From Tipula vernalis (Eukaryota > Arthropoda > Insecta > Diptera > Tipulidae), in contig OY282560.1 of assembly GCA_958295665.1 (NCBI GenBank), positions 141,228,091-141,292,090 of the forward strand: DNA of 64,000 nucleotides, read 5' to 3'. Each line of letters begins with the position of its first letter. Within the stretch, counting starts at the first letter, position 1. The position numbers and the translations under genes are program-made. Positions 36,350 through 47,087 of this stretch are shown piece after piece. The notes beneath the pieces are model-generated. The model was given only the letters and a program-made list of their open reading frames with translations. It made no database searches and had not been told where the DNA came from.

Positions 36350-36847
36350 TTGCACCATATACAATCTATAGAGTGTAAATTAAAACGCGACGGGGGTGGT
36401 GCTCTCATTACTATTAACATGGATCAAATACATGCTATAAGACTAGAAGGTTTGGACAATTGCAATGTAATAGATGATGTCTGGGTAAAAATTATTCTTA
36501 CAAATGGGTCAACTTTAATTATTTGCGTTGTATATTTTAATGTATGTGTTTCCTTCGAAGATTATAAATTATTTTTGGATCATCTTTCACAGGTTGTTAA
36601 TATGAGTCATGCTAATACTAAATTCATTATAGTAGGGGATTTTAATCTTTCGTCAATTGAATGGAATACGCACGACCCAAAGGATATTTTTGCTTCTAAC
36701 TGTGAAGGGCGTACAGCAGTTTACCTAATTGACACACTGGAATTAACCTTTTTGTCTCAATACAACAATGTGAGAAACATTCAAAACAAACTCCTCGATT
36801 TGTTTCTTTCGAATATAAACCCAATTAACATTTCACGGGATACCTAA
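36350..36847 (+). pseudogene. Non-LTR retrotransposon endonuclease fragment
   Basis: An open frame of 165 codons. It contains KRDGGGALITI (the usual RGGGVLI segment), VWVKIIL..GSTLIICVVYF, the catalytic-aspartate block IIVGDFNLSSIEW, and LLDLFLSN. These are successive blocks of the apurinic-type endonuclease of CR1/Jockey-like elements. The N-terminal WN..G/E part and the reverse transcriptase are missing on either side, so it is a 5'- and 3'-truncated piece. It resembles the endonuclease of the relic at 60730-61206. Confidence 0.75.
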
Positions 36848-36849
36848 AA

Positions 36850-38020
36850 TCGTGTGATACCTAAAATCAGACGACATTTTAATTTTCTTTTTTTATAAAT
36901 TTTATCCTTTATAACAATTAAATTTTCAAACTCTTAAAATTCATCTTCAAATTGAGAAAATCTTAAACCTTTTTATAAGATCCTCACGCAGCTTTATACA
37001 TGTTGTTGTGTGATATATGTTATTATAAATGTTCGTGGGATGTTTTAATGAATCAACTTTAGTCGTATTCGCATTTCCTTTAACAATTTGCATTTTTAAT
37101 GCAACTTTTTCTAACCCTTTTAATGTTTGTAAATTTAACAAATTATACCTTTTTGTAGAACAGAATAAGATATATTAGTTGGAAATCTTCGTTTTATCAT
37201 CTCCAATAACTAATTCCAAGCGTTCCCAAAAATGACGAAATTTATGAGTCAAACTGACATTCGTAATAACGACTTATTTATTTATTACTTTTAGGGGAGA
37301 GAGTTCGACCATCATTTAATAACAACTAGATCTGAAAAGCATAAGGACAGTAGTTCTGGCTGTAGTGTAGAAGTCATATGTTATTGTTTGATAGTTACAG
37401 GGGTTGAATCGGCCAATATACATATGTTTCTACATATGTATTTATATGTAATTAAATATTTCACTCGTTGTATTTGCAAAATACATTTTAAATGTGAAGT
37501 CTTGGATCCACTTTAGTAGCTACTTTTCCGGTAATACATATTCATTCAATAATTTTTTCTGCAATGCAACAAAATGGCATCTTTGCATTCGCTTTACACA
37601 AATACTTTTAACTATGATAATCTGACTTGTTTTGCAATGTGGAAAATTTGTTTAAATGATTTTGAAGTTGAATCGTTCAAAATATCAATTCGATTTATTA
37701 TTGGATTTCGAAAATTTTGATGTTTCAAAATTCCGTTAAAAAGAATTTACTTCGGAAAAATTGCTCCTCATTCAGGACAAACTAAAGAAACTTCAGAGTT
37801 AAATTCAATTATAATTCGTTTTACAGTTTTTTACAGGTATTTGCAATTATTAAATCATAATTTTGTTGGGGTTAACACAAAAATTAAAATCAAGCCCAAC
37901 TATTCGAATCATGAATAAAATGATTAGAATTTTGACACGAATAATTATATCGAGAAAAATTCAATTTCGAAACGAAATTTGTTATTTTATAGATTTTAAA
38001 CAATCCATGGCAAATTGTAC
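36850..38020. other. No recognisable gene
   Basis: AT-rich flank of the two-gene transposon. Short ACATATG-type repeats lie near 37420-37450. Confidence 0.5.
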
Positions 38021-38022
38021 TA

Positions 38023-38047
38023 CACAGTAAAAAAAAAATTGAATTTT
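38023..38047 (+). repeat. Left terminal inverted repeat of the CIDE-N transposon
   Basis: CACAGT followed by ten A and TTGAATTTT. It matches the right end at 44156-44182 in inverted orientation with a two-base difference. Confidence 0.75.
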
Positions 38048-38712
38048 CAACTTGCATTTTACATGCTTTTGATCACAAAACTACTAATTCTACGTAAAAT
38101 TACACAATTTCAGATTTTTTTATTAAAGTTTCGTGTAATAATACATTTTTTATGTAAATTTAATTCAAAATATAAGATTACAGGATTTTCGTTTGAATAT
38201 TACATTCAGTTTGTAATTTTAACCAGTTACAATTGAAATTTACTTGAAAATAGTGTAAATTGTAATCGTGTAAGTATGTAAAATTAAATTTGGTTTATTA
38301 TATTATGTATTGATTTACAACAATTTCATTCGAATTGTAACCGTAAATAGCACATTTTATTTGTTGTTGTATATTATTACAGTCATTTCATGTATTTTTA
38401 AAAATAAATTTAATATTGCAAGAAGATGTGTGTTAAATTACATACTTTTTTAAAGAAGAGCATATGAGATCGGCAAAATTCGTAAATTAAACAAAAGTAA
38501 AATGCACGATCGAATAAATATGATGAAACTTCATTTTACCACGCAGTTGATGCAACGCAGATGACGCGAAATAACAAAAAATATTTATATTTAAATTTAA
38601 AAAAAAGTTAAAAGTGATTAATAGTAATTATTAAAATTAGTACAATTTATTCTTAATTAATATAATCTCTACACTTAGAGTTGGAAAGTGAAATAAGCTT
38701 GTTTGTTAACAG

Positions 38713-38896
38713 GTACGTAAGCAATTCAATAAATTTAAGGTTATGTAATCCTCGTGTTATTAAAGTTTAGCTGCAATGCAAAATGTGTTCACTAAATTTA
38801 ATTAAACTAAACTTTTCAAATAGGATTTGTTGACTTGGAGAGAACTTGTTCGTAATTGTGAAAGTCCTTTTAATATTTATGAATTTCCTTTCTTAG
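38713..38896 (+). other. Candidate leader intron of the transposon
   Basis: A strong donor (ACAG|GTACGTAAG at 38712/38713) and an acceptor after a pyrimidine-rich stretch (TTTCCTTTCTTAG, ending 38896) lie just before the ATG at 38904. A similar acceptor, TTTTTCCTTAG ending at 41544, lies 14 bases before the ATG of the second gene. One leader exon could therefore serve both genes by alternative splicing. Confidence 0.4.
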
Positions 38897-38903
38897 TGGT
38901 ATA

Positions 38904-41493
38904 ATGTTTATTTGTGTAAATTGTGATAAAATGTGTGCGTCTTTATCAAAATATAACTTCCATTTAAGAATCCATAAATTAGAAACAAGAGCTGTTTTCA
39001 AGTGTCTGTACAATAACTGTGAAAAAAATTTCAATAGGCATAATAATTACCTTTCTCATGTTTACAGAAATCACAGAAAAACCCCAAAAGAAAAAACAGA
39101 AATTGAAAACAGTTTTTGTTGTTCTGAAAATGGCTGCTTATTTAGTTCGAACATTTTAGAAAACGTTTTACGTCATGTTATGAAACATTTCCGAAATCAA
39201 ATGCCCAATATCAAAATGTGTAAAAAAATGTACACAGGAAAAAACATTTCGTAATCACATAAATACTGTACATAAATTAAAATTTTTAAAAAATAATTCT
39301 GGTGTCAGTGATGTTTCGTTTGATAGATATGTAGCTGTTATACCAGAACACTCAATGCCAGAATTATCAGAGCATTCTACGATAGGGCCGAATCCCCAAT
39401 CTAATATACTTACTCTACAAGACGTTGATAGTGATTCTGAGACAGATATTGAAAAGTTAATATCCGAAATGTTATTGAAACTGAAAAGTGAACATAATAT
39501 TCCTGAACGTGTTATTTCTTTTATAGCTGAGAAACTTGCATATTGCTCAGAAGTGTTAACAATCCAAGTTCGAAAGATTATTGATCAACATTTCGCGAAA
39601 TTTAATAATGCAAATAGTTCTAGAAATGATTTGTTAGTTTCAATATTGCCAAAATTAAATTTGATGTCAAACACTTCATTATCAACTTATAGACGAAATC
39701 AAAATGCTATATCGCCTTCCATGGTTAAACCCATTAAAATCAACTTGGGGTTAAATAATTATCATAAGAATTGTTTTTATTATTACATCCCTATACTAAA
39801 CACATTACAATTTCTTTTGGAAGATCTACAAGTTAAATCGCAAATTTCTTCAAACCGAAAATCCAATTATTCTAAACTTCAAGATTACAAAGAAGGCTTA
39901 TTATACAAAAACAACGATTTCTTTTATAACAAAGAGCGTGCGGAGCTTTTGTTCTACGTAGACGCGTTTGAAGTGTGCAACCCATTAGGCTCAGCTAAAT
40001 CAAAACACAAACTGTTAGGAGTTTATTTTGTTCTTGGAAATTTACATGCTCACAACAGGTCACAAATCAATAACATAATGCTCTGTTTATTATGTACTGA
40101 ATCACACTTAAAAACATTTGGGTTTAATTCTGTTTTCGAAAACGTTATATCAGATTTGAAGATATTAGAAGAAGATGGAATAATTATTAGAGGAGCTACA
40201 GAGTCGATAAAAGGATCAATCATAGCAATTTGTGGCGATAACTTAGGTTTGCATCAAATTGGAGGATTCCTCGAAAACTTCAGTTCTGCTGAATATTTTT
40301 GTAGATTTTGTCACATAACATTACCAGAATTTAAAATTAATTACCGAACGCGCCGAGATTTAAGAACCAAATTTTCGTATAACGATGATGTTTCAAATTT
40401 AGTATTTATGGAGTCTAGCAGAGGAGTTAAAAATAATTAATGTTTTAATGATTTAAATTTTTTTCATGTAAGCAGCGGCCTTCCACCTTGTATTGCACAT
40501 GATTTGTACGAAGGTGTTATACCTCAAGATTTATGCTTAGCTATTCATTACTTTGTTAGTCATGATTGGATCACATATGACTATTTCAATATTACATCTA
40601 ATCGATTAGCAAAATCACTTAAATTTAATGTCAGTTTTCCTGAAATTAAATATAGTAGTAAAAAAGTTGTTGGCCATGCAATGCAAAATTTCTATCAACT
40701 CACCTTACTACCATTAGTACTTAATGGTAAAATTAAAAATTTAAATGACAGCGTTCTTGAAATGGTTACACTGCTTTTGGAAATAACTCAAATTGTCTCA
40801 TCACATCATGTGACTTTTACCCAAATCAATTATTTAGAAGGATTAATTGATCGATATCTCGAACTAAGAATTTTATTATTTCCAGATAAAAGTCTGATTC
40901 GAAAGCATCATTATATTCAGCATTATCTATTACTTATGAAATTGTATGGACCATTAGTAAAATTTTCAACAATTAGATTTGAAAGCAAACATCAATATTT
41001 TAAACAAATTGCTGTAAAAAGTCGAAATTTTATTAATTTAACAAAATCATTAACTCAAAGACATCAAATTTTGCAATCAACCCTATATGGCCAGAGATTT
41101 TCCTCTGATGTTGTAGTAAAAAAATTTTCACAAACAAAACGTTTGTCAGTTGCAAAACAGTTCCCATATCAAACCAGCCAAGTGAGATTTCAAAATGTTG
41201 ATTATTTTTTGGGCCAGTCGCTGGCGATATCTAATAACCATAATGGGACTGTTAAAGCTCTAACAATAAAAAACATATTAATCAATGAAAATTTTTCAAA
41301 TTTAGCTTTTTATGGAAACATGTTTTCAATGGTTTTTAATTACAAATTAGGATTATATGAAATCAATAATATATATACAAATGACATAATAGTCGTTCCT
41401 TCCGATTTATCCTCTCCTTTTCCTTTCATGACCTGTAAAATTGAGCAAGTCGAATACGCCACATTAACATGGGCCGTACCACACTTTTGGTGA
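38904..41493 (+). pseudogene. Transposase-like protein: C2H2 fingers plus DDE core
   Basis: The N-terminus (38904-39254) has C2H2 fingers: CVNCDKMCASLSKYNFHLRI with a second His, then CLYNNCEKNFNRHNNYLSHV, then a CCSENGC...H...H finger. A fourth finger (KCTQEKTFRNHINTVH) follows in the next frame, so one frameshift lies in the A-run near 39220. The core (39355-41493) reads FYVDAFEVCNPLG (Asp codon 39961), AICGDNLGLHQIGGF (Asp codon 40237), YFCRFCH, then SSGLPPCIAHDLYEGVIPQD and TIRFESKHQYFK (Glu codon 40981). Two aspartates 92 codons apart, then a glutamate 248 codons on, with a CxxC between, fit an RNase H-like DDE transposase of the CMC/KDZ kind; this is my inference. A single in-frame TAA (40438-40440) interrupts it. 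The core matches a large unnamed family I recall from fish, cnidarians and insects. Confidence 0.75.
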
Positions 41494-41558
41494 GGTTTAA
41501 ACATTTTATTACTATAGTTTATTAAATAATTTTTTTTTCCTTAGATTAAATTTAAATT

Positions 41559-43650
41559 ATGTCATCCGTACGGTTAGTCGTTAAAATTTGGGATACTAGC
41601 CGAACCATCAAAAAAAGCTTCGTATTTACTGGTCAATTGTCCACTATTATTGAAAAAGGTATACACTCATAAAAAACTATAAAAACTTTGTATTGATTTA
41701 ATTTTTTATTTTTAGCAAACGCTGCAGGAATTGAAGGATCCAAGCTAGTTCTTGAATCCGATGGAACTGAAATAGATGATGCAGAAGTGTTCCAATATTA
41801 TGGTGAAAAAAACGAAATTTTTCAATTATATCCGGAAAACGGAAAATGCACTAGAAAATAAACACGCAGCTAGCATGGCAGAACAGCAGAAGGCGACTGA
41901 TGTTGACACAAGTAATGACGTTATAAACTGGATTAATACTTCAGCAAATGCAAATACTATTTCTACTTTGGAGTATGTAGAACTTCCAAATTCACCTTTA
42001 AGCTCAACAATTTCCATGTCTAGTGGGCGGATTTCTTCACTTAACTCCGAAAGATCTGATAATATTGGCATTTTGAATGCTCAAAAATTATTCGCAGGAT
42101 ATCAAATACCATACAACAAAATGCCTGATGAATTAACTGGTTTATTGAATGATCAAAAACCTTTAGGCCGGTATTATACCGATTTTGTTCATACCATAGT
42201 AACAGATATGCGGCGAAATTAATTTTATATCCCACAAACTATATTCCGTAAAATTGCTGAACACGTCGTCCTATTATTTCCAAAAAGTCTGGGAGTTTTA
42301 AATAGTGCTGGTGAGCTGTTTTCTGATGAGTCGGTTGGTTTAGCAACAAAGCTGGTAAATCATAATAATTACCTAAATAGGACAGCAAAAAGTTTAATGA
42401 AACCAACGAAACGGAATATAAATATTTCGGAAGGTATCCCTAATTTTTACGCCAAAGATCTTGAAATTTATTCGGAAGAGGAAAGGGAAGCAAAACGAAT
42501 ATGGCTCAAGGAGCATTTTAAAATGGAAATTTCAAACGACGAATTAAAGGAAGAAATAATCACCGTTTTCCAAAACACATATACGAACCAAAGAAAATTT
42601 TTAATGCAAGATCCAAAAATAATTGAAGTGCGACAATGCTGGCCTCACTTGTTGTCACCTTATTTCATGATTATACATTTCGAACGGTTAATGGATATAA
42701 AAGAAACGACTTTCCTTGGACGATGGGAAAATCTCAAAATAAAAACAAATCAGTTTTCCCAAAAAAAGAAAAAAACAATTTCAATGTACTTCAACAGACG
42801 ATGACATTAAAGTTCTGGAATTAATAACACAACATTTCAAAGAAAATCTAGAATTGATGATACGTCAATATACTGTAATTATACATATATCAAATAAATT
42901 CAAATGTTCTCATGTAATTAATTTATACTGTATATTATATCTTTTCAGGCAGGAACAACACAAAACGAAATTGAACCTCTGGATGCCACTCCTTGCTTTT
43001 CTATTATATGTAAGCAGATTATGATAAGTATTTAATAAGTACAAAGTATAATTTTTGGTTCTGTAGGATTAGTATAGATTTTTCGGTTTGTTTTGTTGCC
43101 TAATGGTACAGATTCAGTATACCAGCTATGTTAAAGTCATAGTATTCCAACTCGTCCGATTTTCATCTTTTATCTACTACACCTTAATTATATGTTATGG
43201 GTCGTCTGATATTAGAAAAGGAATGGCATGTATCCTGTGTCATAGGTAATAGATGCAAGTTTAGTTTTAGTACTGACCTTTTCTTATGAGTTCTGCAGTT
43301 AAAAAATCTGTTAATTTTCATTCTTATTTTCTGGTTGAATCTAATTAAGATAAGTTTATTTAAGATTTTTAGTGAATTTTTTGATTATATATATTATCAG
43401 TTGTACTATTTTCTTTTTGTTTTCAGGCGACAATGAGAAAAAAGAAAATATATTCTACTTTTTCATCGAAAATCAAATTGTAAATTACCAGTGCTGTTCA
43501 ACAAAAAGGGCAATATTTCAATTGATTGGATCATATTTTGTTTTTAATTTGGAATATCCCACGCACGTTTCACAAACGTTCGAGGTGTTGCAGAGGACAT
43601 GCTTGAATCTCAATACAGAATACTCTCGATCAAAAAAAAAAAAAAATTAA
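41559..43650 (+). pseudogene. CIDE-N domain protein with SAMD3-like C-terminal region
   Basis: Four exons: 41559-41658, 41716-42874, 42949-43009 and 43427-43650. All introns have GT...AG ends and phases agree. Exons 1-2 encode RLVVKIWDTSRTIKKSFVF then a run with KLVLESDGTEIDDAEVFQYY. This is the CIDE-N pattern (VKIWD..R..K, LVLE.DGT.+D...F), known from CAD/ICAD-type DNA-fragmentation factors. Downstream come IPYNKMPDELTGLL, a coiled, charged part, RKFLMQDPKIIEVRQCWPHL, LDATPCFSII (exon 3), and IFYFFIENQIVNY with YFVFNLEYPTHVSQTFEVLQ (exon 4). I associate this order with SAMD3-like predicted proteins. Disabling changes are a frameshift near 41850, TAA at 42220-42222 and a frameshift in the A-runs near 42770. 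AATAAA lies at 43652. The gene follows the transposase on the same strand. Confidence 0.72.
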
Positions 43651-44155
43651 TAATAAAGCAAAAGTTTTAAATTTTATTAAAGAAATTTGTTAAGAAATTA
43701 GACTATAGTTTGTTTAACTTTTAGTGATGAATTGATATTAATATTTAATAAGATAATAGTATAAATGAATTTTTGTATACATACTGTATATTTTATAAAT
43801 ATAATTTTATATGAAATTTAATTTTTGTTTCATTTACATTTTAAGGCCTGTGCTTTTAAATAAAATTGTCTAATTTTACTAGCTTGGCATGCAGAAGTAC
43901 ACACTTTCAGAGTGGAATTTTACAGACAAAGAATTTGCATTCACACGATGAATTATGTAATTTGACATAAAAAGTATGTACTTTCACATTCTCATTAATG
44001 ATATATTACGGCCTTTTCCTCTTATTAACGTACTATATTTTCTTTGTAAAATTACGTGACATTATATTGAATTTTAACAACTCGATTGTAATTTTTCAAA
44101 GCTTGTAAAATTACATGAAAATGATAGGCAAATTTGCCCACTGTCAAAAGTGTGT

Positions 44156-44182
44156 AAAATTCAATGGTTTTTTTTTACTGTG
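44156..44182 (-). repeat. Right terminal inverted repeat of the CIDE-N transposon
   Basis: The reverse complement reads CACAGT, nine A, CC, ATTGAATTTT. TA follows outside. Confidence 0.75.
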
Positions 44183-44189
44183 TATATTT

Positions 44190-45228
44190 CACGAACATTT
44201 GATAAAATACAAACTTTAAGAAGAAATATTGTTAAACAAGGTAAACTATGTATATCCGGTTATAATAATGAAAGAATTTAGTCTATTTCTAACAAAATTA
44301 AGGCAAATTAAAATAAACGAAAGTCAAATTTATTAAATTAGGCTAGTTGTAAATTTATATAAGTAGTCTCTAAACCATCATGCCTATTAACCATCATCAA
44401 TTTGACCTCAATTATAAATAATTTTGGCACAATACCATTACTTATGCCTATTGTGTCTATCGATATTTTTTGGTCATTAATAATCCATGTTATTTTGGTA
44501 CACACCACATTTCTTCGACCATAAAACCTTGACCAAAATTTTAGATTTTATTTTGCTACTTTCCCAATATAAATCATAATATAGTAATAAAAAAAAATTC
44601 AACAAGTCACAAAATAAGTTGTTTTTGTTTGTAAATAGAAGAAAATCTTATTTTTTGATTTATTAACTAAATAAATATAAATATATTTATACATTTTATT
44701 ATCTATAAATTATAAAAATTGTCTTAAATTACTCAACATTCATGATTCGATCAAAATAGGGTTAACAAACATTTAAAAGAAAATGATGATATAGGTCATA
44801 AAGGCCATCACGAATAACAAAAATGTTTTAAATTTTACTACATATTTATCACACCATGACGCATTTAAATAATCAAAATAATTAATTCGTACAAATTAAA
44901 ATTAAAAATTCATTGTATTTATAAAAAAAAAAAAATTACATCATTTTGTTTTGCATATAATAACATGAAATAGTATAAATAACATAAATCAACAACAACC
45001 ACAAAACAATAGAGTATAGTAAAATACTATTAAGTTCACTTAAGATTCAAAATGCAATATCATAATAGATACGTGCATTAAATTCTTTAAATTCCAATCT
45101 TCCGAAACACAAAACAAAAAAAAAAAACAAAACAAACTTTCATTTTTTATTGAAATTATAAAATATAAAAATACCGCGCTTGGTAATAAAATAAATAAAT
45201 AACAAAATATATTTATTTTTTATTTCAG
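44190..45228. other. No recognisable gene
   Basis: Very AT-rich sequence to the right of the two-gene transposon, with no coding signal. Confidence 0.5.
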
Positions 45229-45281
45229 ATTAAACAGCATTAATGGAGGAAGCAGCTGATTAACCAAAATAGAAAATAAAG
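45229..45281 (+). other. Candidate small noncoding exon with a six-codon upstream ORF
   Basis: The acceptor TTTTTATTTCAG ends at 45228. The exon of 53 bases is followed by the donor G|GTATGT at 45282. Inside, ATGGAGGAAGCAGCTGAT then TAA (45243-45263) encodes only MEEAAD. It could be a 5'-UTR exon of a neighbouring host gene, but this rests on splice-site appearance alone. Confidence 0.3.
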
Positions 45282-45289
45282 GTATGTTT

Positions 45290-47040
45290 TTTTAAAACGC
45301 ATAAAAAATAAATTATCGTAAAAAACAAAACAAATAAACTGACATTACTGACAGTTCTCATAAAATTTGGTATTACTTTTTACTGCTATTCGGAAGAGAG
45401 AATGGTCATTATTCTAATATTTTATTACATAAATTACATAAATCCATGATATGTCATTGTCTTTCGGAAGTTTGCTTAAATAATATTTTAGAATAGTATA
45501 CATTTCAAGAAGACAATGACAATTGAGATTTTAATTAACTCAATTCGGAAGTACTCGTATTTTTCGCACAATTACATTTTTTTACTGCGGCTATTATTCT
45601 ACCATTAAGATATAAAGCGTGCTACTATTCAGTTCACTTAAAAATATTTTACCAACAAGAAATATGCGTATGAAATTCGATTATAAAATGGACAGATGAC
45701 TTTTATTTTCTAAACTTGTATTACAAATGAAGAAATTTATTATTTATTTTGAAAGAAAGCGAACCATTTTGAACTGTTGTGGACGTAACTTAGGCAGATC
45801 ATATCCGAAATTATCCTGTGTATGAAATATGAATCAATTTGATTAAGAAAGGCATTTATTATAGATAAATCAATAGCAGTTGAATGGAGACAATTACATT
45901 TTACGAAAAATCTGGTAAAAGTAATAGAAAGGTGTGATTGGAAAAATTAGAGTTTGATTCGATAGTTTTATATTTGTTCGGTATTCAATTCAAGCGGTAG
46001 TGATTTCAGAAATAAGCATATTAGTATTGGAATTTAGTGAAACTAATTGGTTTAAATTAATGGCTCTATTGATTGTTAAAAGGAACGTCTAAATTGAAAT
46101 TCGCTTAATATCCATAAACCACTACGTTTTTAGCGTAGTAAAATTTAAACAATACACATTTGACAGGATGTTGATATTATTGAAATATTTTTAAGGGATT
46201 CCAGTTTAGAACGCCGTAAAATTTAAATAAATTCTTTGGACGCGAAAAATATTTTTGTCCCCCAAATTGACAATTTTCACTTACTACTTGCTTTTGTCAG
46301 GTTGTACCAAAGAAACCTTAATTTTACAAGGCGTTGCTGTATTTTATTGAGAAAATGTTGTAATTTTGTCAAAAAAATACACTTTTTGTAAAAAATCAAG
46401 TTTTTATAATGGAATTAAAAACAAAGACAACAACACTTTTCCGTTTCTTCTAAGATTAGATTTTCAAATGAAACCGTCACAAATTTACGTTCATTACGTC
46501 CTGTTTCAAAACGGATTATTTTATTATGGAATATGGTACTGCAAATGACGTACAACTACTATATGTATCTCATCACTGTATTCCTGCCATAGTATTATAT
46601 GCGAGAGATCTGTTAAATTTTTGTTAGCATTTTGTATAAACTATTCAATATTATTGAAAGCTTCACGTTTTTACATTATCTCACAGTGCCTCCTTAATAG
46701 GGTGGACCCAAATAATTTACTTTATATATGTGGTAGAGGCATTTTTATTGGTTTTTGGCGAAAACCGGAAATGTTTATACAAGCCCGAATATTGCAATAC
46801 ATACAAGATTTGTTTAGCCTCGTTTATCGTAGGCAATCAAAAACCAGGTAAATTTTGAACATAATATAGATAATTATGATTGTGTGAATTTGATAGATTA
46901 ATATTAAATTTAAAATTGAGAAAGGAAGGCGAAAGCATCCGAAATCGATTTTTTTTTTTTAAAAATAAAACAGATTGTTACTATAAGGAAGCTAAAAATA
47001 TTAAAATAATAAAAATAAATAATAATAAAGAATTTTTATT

Positions 47041-47087
<47 letters not shown>

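Larger units (their letters stand above)
38023..44182 (+). mobile_element. Two-gene DNA transposon with C2H2-DDE and CIDE-N proteins
   Basis: 6160 bp bounded by inverted repeats. The left end is CACAGT, a 10-A run, then TTGAATTTT. The right end in reverse complement is CACAGT, a 9-A run, then CCATTGAATTTT. TA lies immediately outside both ends (38021-38022, 44183-44184), consistent with a TA target duplication. The 10-mer GTAAAATTAC recurs near both ends (38094-38103, 44046-44055, 44105-44114), as expected for subterminal transposase sites. Two genes in the same orientation fill the interior: a C2H2-finger/DDE transposase (38904-41493) and a CIDE-N protein (41559-43650). Both have a few disabling changes, so this copy died fairly recently. 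I cannot place it in a named superfamily with confidence. Confidence 0.82.

Noticed and set aside
47049..47085. A 37-base A-run considered as the tail of a retroposon
   Set aside because: No retroelement sequence, polyadenylation signal at proper spacing or target duplication was recognised.
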